Made by a program: the position numbers and the translations under genes. This document shows, piece by piece, positions 14,101 through 26,234 of a stretch of 64,000 nt of DNA. Origin of the DNA: Hirudo medicinalis (taxonomy: Eukaryota > Annelida > Clitellata > Hirudinida > Hirudinidae); the NCBI GenBank assembly GCA_011800805.1, contig MPNW01000069.1, positions 28,340 through 92,339 of the forward strand, read 5' to 3'. The notes beneath the pieces are model-generated. The model did no database searches and was not told the origin of the DNA. It saw only the letters and a program-made list of their open reading frames with translations. Position 1 is the first letter of the stretch. The number at the start of each line of letters is the position of its first letter.

Positions 14101-14748
14101 TTGTAATGAAGTAATAAATGCAAGCATCATTGGAAACATGCAAAAGGCATGATTCCTTTAAGAACAGAAAAGTTAAAATAAGATTGGAAAAAATAGCATT
14201 TGCACATGTTTTGGAATTATAAATATTAAACTGCTATGGATGAAGAATACTAATTCAGAGCAAGATAAATGAGATAAATCACTCAATCACTTATTTGAAT
14301 ACTGGTTTATTTGTATTTAAAGATGAAGTCAAAAATTAAATGTTTCAAGTATAATAAACAATCAAAGGTAAAAAGGTGAAAGACAAAATCACAGAACTGA
14401 CCAAAAGTCCATCCTGAGGGGGCCTCCACTTTGATGACGTACTCCCCTTTACTGTACACTGGCAACATGTAATAGCCATTGTTAGGAGCGCAATCCGTCT
14501 GGTATTTTAAACTTCCTTGTTTCGTGTATAGCTTGACCTGCCACGGGTGAAACGAGGCCGAACATCAAACAAACTTAAAGTTCAACCGTCGGTCAGATGA
14601 GAGTGATATTTGGGAAACTCACCTCAATTAACGAAAAATTAATCTCGACATCCGTCTTAATAAAGCCTCCGCATCCTAATATTTCGTCGGCTGAAACTTT
14701 GCAAAATAGTGATAATAATAAAAGAAACGCGACCGATTTTAGCCCCAT
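5200..14748 (-). CDS. NOMO1: Nodal modulator (NOMO), complete
   Basis: NOMO is a single-pass ER membrane protein with a large lumenal part of repeated carboxypeptidase-regulatory-like/Ig-like beta modules. In vertebrates it works with nicalin and TMEM147, which sit at the translocon. Here about 29 exons run from a signal peptide at 14748-14689 (MGLKSVAFLLLLSLFCKVSA) followed by DEILGCGGFIKTDVEIN, very close to the start of vertebrate NOMO. Approximate exons in transcript order: 14748-14623, 14537-14402, 14005-13905, 13668-13494, 13199-13122, 12652-12447, 12222-12131, 11848-11787, 11633-11418, 11136-10965, 10556-10414, 10322-10253, 10112-10046, 9984-9843, 9745-9590, 9389-9296, 9122-9020, 8908-8823, 8540-8384, 8202-8076, 7972-7855, 7727-7603, 7400-7250, 7120-7027, 6732-6560, 6260-6160, 5953-5830, 5608-5512, 5367-5200. 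The exon at 5608-5512 carries the anchor (LLVLPLTILVLYICY), and the tail is lysine-rich (SKKKQKAKK). One apparent 1-nt frameshift lies near 12178-12181, and the last intron has a GC donor. Confidence 0.93.
5502..5512 (-). other. GC-AG intron donor in NOMO
   Basis: The penultimate coding exon ends ...CGCAAGCAG followed by GCAAGT. This matches the usual consensus of GC-AG introns (AG|GCAAGT). The next exon resumes in phase at 5367 after CGACCAG. Reading through instead meets a stop within three codons. Confidence 0.7.
10755..10915 (+). repeat. tRNA-like SINE, copy 1 (NOMO intron)
   Basis: Shares a body (TTCCTGCAT..TGGCG.TAA.GGCAA..GTCGT.ACGTGTCGTGTTCG.AACCCAG) and a 3' end (TGCTACATAA.TGAAGTA.A.TTACATTTTA) with the copy at 58425-58610. 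The GTGTTCGCAACCC block resembles an RNA polymerase III B box. It lies in the intron between the NOMO exons at 11136 and 10556. Confidence 0.6.
11925..12025 (+). repeat. SINE-like fragment, diverged copy 2 (NOMO intron)
   Basis: Contains GGAATGGGAGCTATATAAATGG, nearly the same as GGAAGGAGCGCTATATAAATGG in the 58425-58610 copy, preceded by a weakly matching ...GCTACCCAGCTTGAGCC segment. The tRNA-like part is badly eroded. Confidence 0.4.
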
Positions 14749-16428
14749 AACTCCGAACGCACAGGCCCTAGCGGACGCAAACCAACGAAATAGTATCTGA
14801 CGGTGAACTGTTCAAAGGTAAACACTCGAAGCAATTCCAAAACCTGAATTTTACTTTTTAATAACGAAATGAAACAATAATGAAACAATAACATTTAATT
14901 ATTTACATAATTTATATTTAGTATATAATAAATTAATTATTTAATCACAAAACTTAATAATAAAAACTTTTTTCATGTGATAGTTACCAAATGACGACAT
15001 GGCAAATTTCATAATGTTAAATTATTCCAAGGTTTGACATACCTTTACAAAAAAATCGCATAAAATCTAAACGAAATCAATTTAAGTCTTTCATGTTGTT
15101 GGAATAAGATATAGGTCAATAAATTTGTTAAATAAATATGCTTCTCACCAATGTCAACAATCAAATTTTTAAGTAGAAGATCAATTCGATGCAATTAATA
15201 TTCGTCTGGCGAATAAAACAAGAAACGAATTCGATTCAGCTGAAAAATACATTTCATAGACTTTTCCTGACAAATAATCCCGAAAAATAATTATATTCAA
15301 TACACAAAATATTTACTCAATGAAATCGGGAGATTTTCAGATTCTTCTTATGACCAGCGAACATGATTTGCTGAGCTCATAGATAATTTTTCCTTAAACT
15401 TTAAACTGATTATTTACTATTATTGTTATTATTACGTTATTTCTTGTCAAACCTATTTAACACATTTCTAAGGTACATATCGATTAATAATTAAATGAAA
15501 ATAGTTTAACTTTCTTAATGAGATAGGCAAGGATTTCCCAAATGTAAGAGGCCTTTGCCTTGACATGATGATTCAAAATTTCAAGTTTCCAAAGCTTTGA
15601 CACAAAATTAGATGAAAATGTGCCGCAACGAAGATAATCCTTCTTTTCCCAAGCGCTGGCACTCTGAGAATCGAAGTAATTGGAAATCATCATCCGCGTC
15701 AGAAGACCTTCAGAGTGGAATAAAATATTTGTCTTTATTATTTTCAGAACATTCATAATTATAAATATAATCCAGATTTATTTTTTCTTAAATCTCCTGT
15801 TTTGATGGCGTTCAGGAGAGAAGAAAGGAAATTGCTTCAGTGCTTCTTAAGGATCAAATAGGAGACTAAAAGTCGCCGGTAACGAGTTTCCACGGATGAG
15901 TTCCTCTAAAAAACAAACGCGATACCAAAAATCCAATACGCGGACTTCAATGGAAACAATCTTCATCCGAGAAATGAGCAATAAACCGGTGATGGAGATC
16001 GGAAAGCAAGTCCGTTTGATGTAGAAAACGAGAAAATAGATCGACTCCAAAACACCTTGATGTTTCATGGAGAAGCAATGAGAAGGTAGCCCCTACTTTC
16101 TAATAGGTAATTTGACTGGTTGGCTTTAGGTGGATCAGGTGAGCCTCTTTAATAGTTGACATATTAAATAATTGTCACAGTTTAGTAAAAAATAATTTGT
16201 TAGATTACATGAAAATGTGCTCTAGGCACTCAAATGAAGCTAAGGCTAAGTAATCGAATAAAACCACAAAAGACGCAGGACATTTCAAACAACAACAATG
16301 ACGACGACGACGACAACAATAACAAGACGATGAGCAAAAATATGTCATAAAAATATCATCGGAATAAATTGTACAAATCATCAGAAATTCGACGGCGGCA
16401 ATCATAATCATGTCGTAGGATCTGACGA
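14749..16428. other. Intergenic region between NOMO and the Sox gene
   Basis: About 1.7 kb between two divergently transcribed genes. Very AT-rich from 14850 to 15480. The frames at 15484-15756 and 15847-16068 (minus) lack splice borders and family resemblance, and I do not call them genes. A short run of GAC/AAC triplets lies at 16295-16330. Confidence 0.4.
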
Positions 16429-16436
16429 TATAAAAG
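16429..16436 (+). promoter_or_regulatory. TATA box of the Sox gene
   Basis: TATAAAAG in a GC-richer context, 137 bp upstream of the first ATG in the Sox frame. The position fits a short 5' untranslated region. Confidence 0.5.
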
Positions 16437-16565
16437 GCCCGTACAGTGGCAAGATGGCCTCTTCAAGATAAGAAGGTCCATGTCGGTTCCAGGAGAGCCT
16501 ATGTTGGAGGGGAACATGGTGTCGTGCGGAATTATTCAAAGTATTCAACGGAAGCAAACAATAAA

Positions 16566-17102
16566 ATGAATAGCGAAGTCTTCACGAATCTCTTCTACGG
16601 GAACTGCGCTGAACGTTGGCATGACAGTGTCCAAAGTAAAACCAGCATGCGGAACATTCCCTCTCAAAACCATCTTATTCCGACATGTTACGTCGAACGG
16701 GCTTCTGACAAACACCTACTTGGATTCTTTGAGTCCGCAAACTTGGCAGTATTGTCTGGAAACAACCAACTGAAGCCATCAATGACTGATCTTCCGCACA
16801 AACCTCACATCAAGAGACCCATGAACGCCTTCATGGTTTGGTCGAGAGGACGGCGTAGGCAGATGGCTCTCGATCATCCCAAGATGCATAACTCGGAGAT
16901 CTCGAAGAGGCTTGGAATGGAATGGAAGAGCCTCACTCAAGATCAGAAGAGGCCATTCATTGATGAAGCCAAAAGGTTGAGGGCTGTCCACATGATTGAT
17001 CATCCTGATTACAAGTACAGGCCTCGGAGGAAGCTCAGAAGCGGCTCTTCTCAAATTCCAGAACTTCACTCAAAAACACAGGAGGCACTGGGTGATTTCT
17101 AG
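16566..17102 (+). CDS. SoxB-like HMG-box transcription factor
   Basis: Sequence-specific DNA-bending factor of the SRY/Sox family. The frame from the ATG at 16566 to TAG at 17100-17102 gives 178 residues; the frame stays open upstream to 16446 but without an ATG. The HMG box covers about residues 80-155 and has the Sox signature [12 protein letters not shown], then [14 protein letters not shown] and EKRLRA-like [13 protein letters not shown], ending [27 protein letters not shown] and [10 protein letters not shown] place it nearest SoxB, but several box residues ([23 protein letters not shown]) are unlike SoxB1 or SoxB2, so it is a divergent member. The region before the box is long for SoxB. 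The single-exon reading stops 23 residues past the box. An in-phase splice to 17512 would replace the last three residues with a longer tail (separate entry). Confidence 0.9.
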   Translation: MNSEVFTNLFYGNCAERWHDSVQSKTSMRNIPSQNHLIPTCYVERASDKHLLGFFESANLAVLSGNNQLKPSMTDLPHKPHIKRPMNAFMVWSRGRRRQMALDHPKMHNSEISKRLGMEWKSLTQDQKRPFIDEAKRLRAVHMIDHPDYKYRPRRKLRSGSSQIPELHSKTQEALGDF

Positions 17103-17511
17103 TTATTTAAATAATTACAACGACGTATTAAACCTCCAACTAAGAGAATTAAGAAAATATTAAGGCTATTATAATGTAATATAATAATTTTTTATAATAT
17201 TGCATAAATTACACAGTAAATGGTAAAGGGCTTTTTTAAATGTTTATAACCCGAAACTTACTGACGTGAATACTTAATGAGAAAGAAATCTGTTTAAAAA
17301 CGTTAACTTTGATGTAATGTAAAAAAAAGTGTTACCATCTCAACTTATGGTATTAATTATGGTCGAACAATTATTTTGCTTTAATTAAGAGCTTTAACAG
17401 GCCTTTTTAACAGGCCTTTAGTTTCCTCGGAAATTTTGCATACAAAGCATACAATTTGGCATAAAAATTGTGCAGAATAGATTATTATATGAAAACTCGT
17501 TTTACTTGCAG

Positions 17512-17879
17512 CTTCCTCGTTTCTTCCGTTACGCATTGATCAGAGAATGTGCGGGAAGACGAACCTTACAAAATCAGAATTTTTCAAAAGAGAAAAGGAA
17601 TGTCAGTTAATTAATAATAAAAATTTTATACAAATTTCTGATATTCAACAGACATCCTTTCAAGGGGATATTCTCGAAACTTCAAAGAATGAAAAAAGCG
17701 AATCTTCGAAAGTAACGGAGTTACATTCTGAGCCTAAATTAGAAAATTCACAGGGAAGACTGAATTTATCGTTACCATTTTGTTCGATTTGGGATCAATT
17801 TTATTCACCTTACCAAAATTTTCAAGATTCGTTCTTGTTTTGGTTCCTTTTCTCTCAAAGGCATAGACTTTCCTGCTAA
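17512..17879 (+). CDS. Candidate 3' exon of the Sox gene
   Basis: An acceptor (TTTTACTTGCAG) at 17511 opens a frame that runs to TAA at 17877-17879. It is in phase with a donor inside the last codons of the Sox frame (GCACTGG|GTGATT at 17091/17092). The joined tail would add about 122 residues, rich in Ser, Glu, Lys and Asn and ending in an aromatic stretch (SLPFCSIWDQFYSPYQNFQD). No domain recognised. AATAAA follows at about 17932. The donor is weak, so this may be an alternative end, or a chance open frame. Confidence 0.45.
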
Positions 17880-18086
17880 ATCATTTGGAATATATTTTCT
17901 TTGCAATTGTTTAATGCTTAGAATTTATTTGAATAAAAAATGCCGCAATCTATCTGGAACCCTCATTTGACAAAAAAAAATGATTACTGATGGAGTCTTC
18001 AATTCATAAGGTTCTTTAATATAAACACAAAACTTTCTCATAAAAAAATATTAGTCATAGTTTTTCGGAGGAGTAAACAGGTGTTA

Positions 18087-18182
18087 CAATTGACTTAGAA
18101 GACATAAGCATTCCTCAGCTCGAGCTGCTTGGGGTCTGCCGCATCTGCGAATCGTTGGTCGGGGAGATCGGGATTGCTTAAA
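18087..18182 (-). CDS. Exon-like GC-rich island of unknown gene
   Basis: A GC-rich patch in AT-rich DNA that is open on both strands. Minus strand: after an acceptor-like TTTAAG it reads NPDLPDQRFADAADPKQLEL then RNAYVF and TAA, with an ATTAAA about 70 nt downstream. Plus strand: after TAAACAG it reads GVTIDLEDISIPQLELLGV then CRICESLVGEIGIA and TAA. I recognise neither and found no partner exon. The minus reading is slightly preferred because of the polyadenylation-like signal. Confidence 0.25.
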
Positions 18183-18541
18183 TTTTATTTTTTGACAATC
18201 GGGATATTTGTTACAAATTGGTAAATCATTTGACGATTTAAATGAGTTTTGTACTGTGATTACACATTGTTTTTAGTTGATTAAATAGTCGATTGAACTA
18301 ATTACTAACTTCTTACACAAGTTTTAACCCCTAACTGTGCAGTAGAATACTTGTTTTTGTACCTTAAAGGACGAAATATTTTTTAATCTTGGTTGTTTGT
18401 TGAGGTTATGGTAAAGCAATAAATCATACCATTTTAATAATATTGTAATTTTTTTTTTAAATTTTGCACTGCTTAACTGCTGAGAGTCAAATTCAAGCTA
18501 TGATAATTTGTAAAACTATTCAACTTAGCTGTTGGAACACC

Positions 18542-21500
18542 ATGGGAATCTTTGGTCAGGGAGATGTTTTATTCAAGGGACAAAAATATTCAAGTCTTCG
18601 AAAACATGCCCAAACATCTGGCCAATTGTTTCAGGATCCTGAATTTCCTCCGACAGCTGCATCAATTTCCAAAACTGGACGTGCAGATCGTAATATCGAA
18701 TGGAAGAGGCCCAAAGTATAAAATTTATATCCTATTATTTTTGTTTGTTTGTGGCTTTTACCTTCTAATTGTTTTCTGTTTAAATTTATTGATTAAGAAT
18801 ATTTTCAGCCTGATGACTTTAAGCAAAATGAAATTATTAATTACGATAATATTGTAAAAGTTTAATTGTGTTTGATGTGTTTAATTTAATGTACAATATA
18901 TTACTAGACAAATAATATTTCTTGTCATAATATGTTTTTGTTCTTAATATATATTTTTTAATCTGTACTTAATAGTTCTTATAACTGATGTCCAAGAAAC
19001 TTATGAATTAATCAGTTTAAAGTAAACTTTCTTCTACATGTGCATTTCAAATGAAAACTGCAAAAAATGAAAACCAAAAGTAACTCTCTAAAGCAGTTTC
19101 AAGAACAAATCATTATTCATTCTCGAAGGACATTTGTGACAACCCAAAGTTGGTAGTCGATGGTGTCAGCAGTCAGGACCTGATCCAAGGTGAGGTTGGC
19201 AATTGCTGGTTTGTGGCATCTTGTGGATGCCTTGCCGTGGACAAGACAGTATGGTCGCAGGTTGGTTTGGGGGCAAAATTTAATTAGATCGGCAGTAGTC
19301 AATCATCCGCGATTGCAATTCGTTTGACGAATTTATTCGATAATCATTTTATGTTTATTAATTAATTATTTCGATGGTCATTTTATCTGAATAAGTTGTT
19401 ATGTGTGTCACATGAAAATGACTTTCAAGTGCTTTGAATTGTTCCCAAAGGTATGTTGATGATCGACCCAGTCTGTGAATGTTAGAGATGCATTTCTATA
19501 ATTGTTTCAATGTGTTTATCTGCTTTTGAAGGCTGAGTGTGACTGCTCGCCTGAGAGGTCTAGCGTCGTCACTTTGCCTGCAATTGTATCGTTCGTGTCG
19601 TGGCTGGATAAAACTTGCATCCAAAACATTTTAAATCATTCATTGTACAACATTTCCCCTCTTGAAGTCTGTTTCGGTTTTATTAAATGTTTTTCAGTTT
19701 TGAAAACATTTTATTCCAATTTTTATTTTCTTCTTTTCTAAAAGATTTTCCGAACTAGTTGTTGCCGAAATTATAAGCCATTATGTTTATGTTGTGTAGT
19801 AGCCATGGACTAGAAAAACATTATAAAAGCAAAATTGATCCCCGCAAAGATCTTGTCCGAAGGCGTGCACTTCATCGATTGTATCGCACGTTTCTCTTCT
19901 ACAACGTTCTTCTTAACGATTTAAGTATTCTGCATTCATTAAGCCATTCTGACTTGAAATGAAGCAATTAAATTAAGTGTGAAATTACAGGTAGTTAATA
20001 GCAAACATTTAAATTTATAACAATTTATAGGTAATCAACTAATATGATTGTTATTGAAATTTACAATAAATTACAGGTAATCCCCGACCTGAAGGACCAG
20101 GACTGGGACTCAGAAGCTCCCGAAAAATATGCAGGGATATTTCATTTCAGGTTTTGGCGCTACGGTGCTTGGATGGATGTTGTCATTGACGACCTGTTGC
20201 CATGCAGAGGGAATAGATTGATATTTGTTCATTCCAAGTCCAAGAACGAGTTTTGGAGTGCTCTACTGGAAAAGGCCTATGCTAAGTTGGATTGATGTCT
20301 TTGTTGGTTTCACTGTTTAGTGGCATTTTATTTAGTTGGTACTTCCATTATGGAAATTATTACTTTTTTATTGAATGTGTTTAGTCAGGCTGATGAATGA
20401 GTTTAGTGAGGCTGATGAATGCAAGATGTCTGATTCTTGTTAACTTAATGATATTCACATTCAAGACATCATCCATTAAATCATCATCATCATCATCATC
20501 ATCCATTGAAGTCTTTTATTACTTGATAGATTTTATTTATTTTTGAAGTTAGGTAATAAGAAGTCTCAATGAGATATTAATCATACACCACATCATACAT
20601 AATGATATATGAGTGTAATGTGTAAAACAGCTATAATTACACTTTAATTGGTTACATAAAAAATTATATTTAGATTTCAATTCCAAATTAATTGTAATTA
20701 CTTATATTTATATTATTTATATTTATATTATTATATCATATAACTTATTTACCTTTATAATTGCCAATAACTGCATTAGAGTTGACTTATTTCATTATTG
20801 GTTACTCATCAACAACAACATCAACAACAACAATAATAATGATGATAGCAAGTAGAAAGAAAGATTGATGGACTAAGAGATAATGAATGTTAATCATGAT
20901 CACTATCATGATCAATGGTCATCATTAGATTTGGTATTGAATAAAACTCCAAGTTCTCCTGTTACCATCTGATTCCATCAGAAACATGGATTGGTTGATG
21001 AGACTGTCTGCTGCTACTGCTGTTGTTGTTGTTGTGAATGTAAACAATTGCTTCTAAAGCTGCCTCCAAAGGATATTAATCCCTTCCATGGTGGATTGGC
21101 CCCAATGTTTTGAATTATGCCACATTTTTATTATTCGGTGGTCATATTATCAGTAACACTGGTATGTAATACATGTAATACTTTACATGATAGCATGATA
21201 ATTGTCTTAATTTCTATTAGTTTGAGCATTTGGATTTCATTAATTAAATTAATTAATTTTATTTTATTACAAATACTTTAAAACCCATTAATTAATTTAA
21301 TTTATTTTAATTTTAAAGTATTTGTAATAAAACGATGTTTATAAAAGTCAATCGTTGAATTAGCCAATATGAGAATGGTTGAAATCTTCACTTGGAATTC
21401 ACTTGAGTAAGTCACAAAAATTAATTAATATTCATTCATGCAAATCAAGTGATTTGCCCATTCGAGCATATAGGATTCTAATCTTCTTCATTTCACAATT

Positions 21501-24500
21501 TGTCTTCATGTCTGAGGTCGACTTGTTTTTTTTGTTTTTTAAAGCCTTTCAATTTGCTCATCAATTTATTCATCAGCATTTACTTCTGGGATTAATTTTA
21601 AGTTTATGTCTCCAATTTAAGTTAATTTATCAGTTTATTATAACTAATATTGTTATTGTAAGTATCTTTATTTTTCTTCGAGGAATAAAAGTAAATAAGT
21701 AGTTCGGGTAAAACGTCCGCGCAGGTTGTACGGCAGTTACGAGGCTCTGGACGGAGGCGAGTTGTCGGAGGCCTTGGAGGACTTCACGGGGGGAGTTTCT
21801 GAAACCTTCGATCTCCAGGCCGAGAAATATTACGACGAACCCGACAAAAAGGAGGAGTTTTTCACGTTCCTTTACCATCAGTTCAACGATCACGCTCTCA
21901 TGTCCGCTGCCATCCCCGTGAGGATTTACGTTGTTAAATTTCTATTCATTAAACATGGATTCCGTTCATTCCATCATGAATTGGAAAATGATTTTGTGGT
22001 TATAATAAAAATAACCATAGTGAATATTTTTGTGTGTTGCTCATTAACCTAGAATTTACAAAGCCTAAGTGCTAATTATTTTACTCAATTTTCAAATTTT
22101 ACATTTATTACTATTTTGTTGTCATTTGATTGCCATTAATTAACTTTTGATTGAACTTAATTAAACAGTCATATAATAAAAACATTTGTGTCAAATTGCT
22201 TGTAAAACCACATTCCACATAATCTTTGCTTCCAGGCAAAGAGAAAGGAAGACATGGAAAAACCCATCGAGATGGGGTTAGTCATGGGACATGCTTACTC
22301 CGTAACCGCCGTCAAAAAGGTCACGATGAAGGGAACAGGCCTGTTCAGTTTCCTCAACAGGGAGAAACTGCCGATGATCAGACTCAGGAATCCTTGGGGA
22401 GGCTCAGAGTGGAAGGGTGCCTTCAGTGACAAGTTGTTATCATGTCTGCCTGGAAAATTGTTGTATCATTCATTAATGCAATATTCACACTTATTTAAAG
22501 TTTGTTTTTTTTTTTATATGGAAATACAGCAATGTCTAAAAGTCTTTTTAAGTTTATGAAGTTCATGTGATTACAGATGAAGCTGCAGATTTTATCACTC
22601 ATGGATAACATGATGTTTGTAAACTAATAACAGTAGAATATTTTAAAATTAAATAGAATTTAACTTTAATAATAATTTAGCAATAAGATGCTAAATTAAA
22701 TTCATGAATGTTGAAAGGTCTGAAGAGTGGTCAAAGATAACAAGCAAAGAGAGGCAAAACATTGGTCTGACATTCGACGAGGACGGTGAATTCTGGTGCG
22801 TCGTTGAAGTTCGGAGTCTAATTTTTATTTATTTAGCTGTCTTTAATCTCATTTATCACATTCAACGTGAACTTTGGAAAAGAATCTTTCTAATGTCGCC
22901 GATTTTCAGGATGACATTTGACGACTTCTGCTTCTATTTCGTGAATCTTGCCGTCTGCCACATGGTTAACCTGAGCATTTTCAGTCTACAAAAGAGATGG
23001 TTTTCCACAGAAATGGAGGAGGAATGGGCCAGTCCCCACAGGTGTGGAGGATGCATCAACAATAAGGAGACTTTCCTCAACAACCCCCAGGTTCACGTTC
23101 TTCATGTCACTTTGAAGAATGTGGCTGTGATTAAATTAATTTGCCTGTCCTATGCACAGAATCTAATTTTATTTAAATAATTGTATCACTTTATAAGTTA
23201 AGCATTGAGCATAACTGCTTCAGATATTATTTCAGGTTTTGTCAATGTCTTTTCTTTATTTGCACGTACGTGTTTAACATTCATTGCATAATCACACAAT
23301 TCAGGAACATTTTTTATCTCTGCTTATCCTCTTAATAATTTAATTGAATTATTAGTTGAATTTAATAATTCCTGCACCCTTTGTTGCCATTTGTGGAAAG
23401 ACTTTTTTTACCACTTTTAATTGCACCTTTCTGCTCGTTCCAGTTTGCATTCACCATGACAGAAGAGGAGGACATCATTGTCGTGCTCACCCAAAAGAAC
23501 ACAAAAGAGACCGGAGGGGAAAAGTCTGTGATCGGATTCACACTCATGAAAGTAATATTTTAAGTTCTTTCTATTTAGTAAACAAATAATTGCGATGAAA
23601 AGGAATCTTCTGATTTTGAAGATTTTTCAATTAAAAATATGAATTAAAATTCTGCTTACAAATATTAGCTTGAATTAGCTTGAGTGTGATTCTGTAAGAA
23701 AAATATTTCACTTACAAACATTGTAGCAGGCATGGTGTTCTTTTAATGATTAATTACGGTTTTGGTGACATAACCGGTGTTGCACTTTGCAAATAAATTA
23801 TTCAATATATCTTTGCAATTAAGTTATTTTTCATCACAATTAATCCATTCATCTTACATTCTTACAACATATTACGTTGGCTCTCAAAAACATCTCAGGT
23901 GGAGGAGAACAGGTGTTTTAGAGTGCATCGGATCGGAAACATCGTCGCGTCCTCGACCTTCAGAAACAGTCGCAGCGTCCTCATGCGCAGGAAGCTCGAC
24001 AAAGGTCGCTACGTCGTCATTGCCTGCAAATTTGAACCCAATGACGTCGGACCTTTCCTCATGAGGTTCTTCTTGGGATGCAACAGCAAGGCCATGTTTG
24101 TTATTCTTTTAAGGATTAGTTAGTTACTCAAAACCCAGATATTGATAATGTAATTAAAATTAAATTAGTAAAAATGTAAAGAAACATTTTACTACTCACC
24201 GATGGCATTATTATAAATCGAGACCGAAGGATCTTAAACTCTTTCAAATATTTAATGTATTAGTGTTCATTGGTCTGATGAAATATTGTTTATGATAGGA
24301 GAAAAGTAGGTCACCATTACATCCTGCATGTTTGAACTTTTCATCTCCAGGGAACTGAAACTCGACAAACCCACCAGGAGCAGTTGTCCTTGTCTGCCGA
24401 CCAGCAAAGCCCCCGAATTGGTCACGAAGATCATCGTCCGAAAAGGAGTGAACCTCTCCAAGAAGAACCAAGATTCGGATCCGAGTGAGTGTCTGCTCGG

Positions 24501-26234
24501 CCCATTTTGACATCCGACTTTAGCTTCAAAATTTCAAGATTAATTGTTGATGCAAAGTGATTTACATGTTATTTGCATATTTATCTACTGCAATTCCTAA
24601 GAAATTGGAATATTGCTTTTATTTGAAAGCAAGGTTGAACTAATTGCTTGAAATAATTAGAGAATGTGTGTGAAGCAGATTTAATGTGGGACCACCCACT
24701 TCCTCTGTTTCTTGTTTGTGACATGCTGTGGTTGGTTATTTAAATTAAGGTTAATTATAACTAATGTAAATTTTAAAAATTTCAATTAATGATAATTAAA
24801 TTATCATTTCCTGGATAAGAGGAACTGAATGTGTATGGCATCAAGTATTTTCGTTCATTCTCCGACATTTAAGTAATAATCTCTCGTTTGCCTCAGCAGA
24901 TTAATTTGTCTGCAATGTTTTATTCTTTTGTGACTTTGACTGCTGTTTAGCAGTTTCTGCATTTGTAATGATATTCTACAAATGAGAAGTTCTAATATTT
25001 GTTTGTGTATTGTTTAGTTATGTTTATTTAATAATGTATTTCTTATGGATCAAGTAACACTGTATTTGGACATGCTTTCAGATGATCTATTAGTAATACT
25101 ACCTCATTATGTGGTGCTCACCTCATTATGTGGTGCTCGTCTCATTATGTGGTGCTCACCTCATTATGTGGTGCTCACCTCATTATGTGGTGCTCGTCTC
25201 ATTATGTGGTGCTCACCTCATTATGTGGTGCTCACCTCATTGACCTTAAATAATTACAGCATCTCAAACTGTTGATCTCACAAATAAACCTTTTCGTCAG
25301 ATGATATTAATGCCTACTGCATCATTTACTGCGAGGGTGAGAAGGTCACGGGGTTCCCGGTCAAGCAGACTCCAAATCCTGAATTCAACTTGTCTGCCAT
25401 ATTCTATAGAAGATCTCCTCAGAGGAAGCCCATCATCATCGATGTGAGTGCGTTGTGACGATGATGACGACAACGATGATGATATTGGTGACTGCAGCTG
25501 AATTAATATTGTGATAACATCAGATTAGTTTTGTGTCATAAATGTTTATGTTGTTGTAGAACCAAGATTTGCAATTTAAATCATGGCGACACAGACATGT
25601 TACTTCAAAATTGCATGTCGAGATTAAAATCAATTTCCAGTCGAACTGTTCGTGCATTGCTTTAATAAAAAATTAGCTAACTTTATTCAAAATATTACCA
25701 TGATATGATAACTTATAAATTCCAAATAGTTTATTTATTAGAGATACTTATTTAATAATATCACTGCACAAAGAGGTTTCTGCTCCTCGAACAATATTCT
25801 CGAATATAAGGTGTTCCTTATAGATTTGTGGTTGCTGAAGACAAAAGCAACATCCAAATTTGCCTATCAAAACCCTTTCATTGAAATCTTTAGTTTTGTC
25901 ATGTTTTTTCTTATATTTGTGTCCAAAAACACTGCACAACAATTTTTGAAAAGTTTTTGCCGATCGTGATTGGTACATAGTGGATACGTGCAAATATAGT
26001 TTTGGTTTTGCTGCACCACATAAGAATATTTTTCCTTCCTTTTACATGTAGGTTTGGCACGACAACCTGATGGTGGACTCGTTCATTGGCAGGCTGGTCT
26101 TGAGGCAGAACGAGGAGGTCGAAGGACAGGTGGAGGAGCTCGTCCTGACGGAGAAAAAGGACTCGAGCACGCCGTCCGGCACGGGGAGCCTTGTTGTCGT
26201 TACCTACTGCTCCAAGAATTTGCAGGCTTTCTGA
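18542..26234 (+). CDS. CAPN5: Calpain-5-like cysteine protease, complete
   Basis: Calcium-dependent cytosolic thiol protease of the CAPN5/6 (TRA-3) class. Twelve exons, all in phase: 18542-18715, 19129-19260, 20077-20285, 21725-21917, 22236-22432, 22718-22795, 22910-23090, 23444-23551, 23899-24095, 24351-24484, 25301-25443, 26052-26234. They sum to 642 residues, against 640 for human CAPN5. Domains in order: short N-terminus ([10 protein letters not shown]), protease core, beta-sandwich domain (from about [15 protein letters not shown]), and a C-terminal C2 domain ([14 protein letters not shown] to [13 protein letters not shown]). The catalytic triad is intact: Cys84 in [12 protein letters not shown], His255 in VMGHAYSVT and Asn288 in RLRNPWGG, so it is a CAPN5-type active enzyme and not a CAPN6-type inactive one. 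There is no penta-EF-hand domain. The start ATG has a good context (ACCATGG) and matches the length of the vertebrate N-terminus. The residue spanning exons 9/10 depends on a GTTTGT donor. Confidence 0.93.
20479..20505. repeat. (ATC)n microsatellite in a calpain intron
   Basis: Short run of ATC units, followed by a repeated GACATCATCCATT-type motif. Confidence 0.7.
25101..25241. repeat. 19-bp minisatellite in a calpain intron
   Basis: About seven tandem copies of CTCATTATGTGGTGCTCAC or its variant ending CGT, nearly identical to each other. It sits 60 bp before the exon at 25301. Confidence 0.9.
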
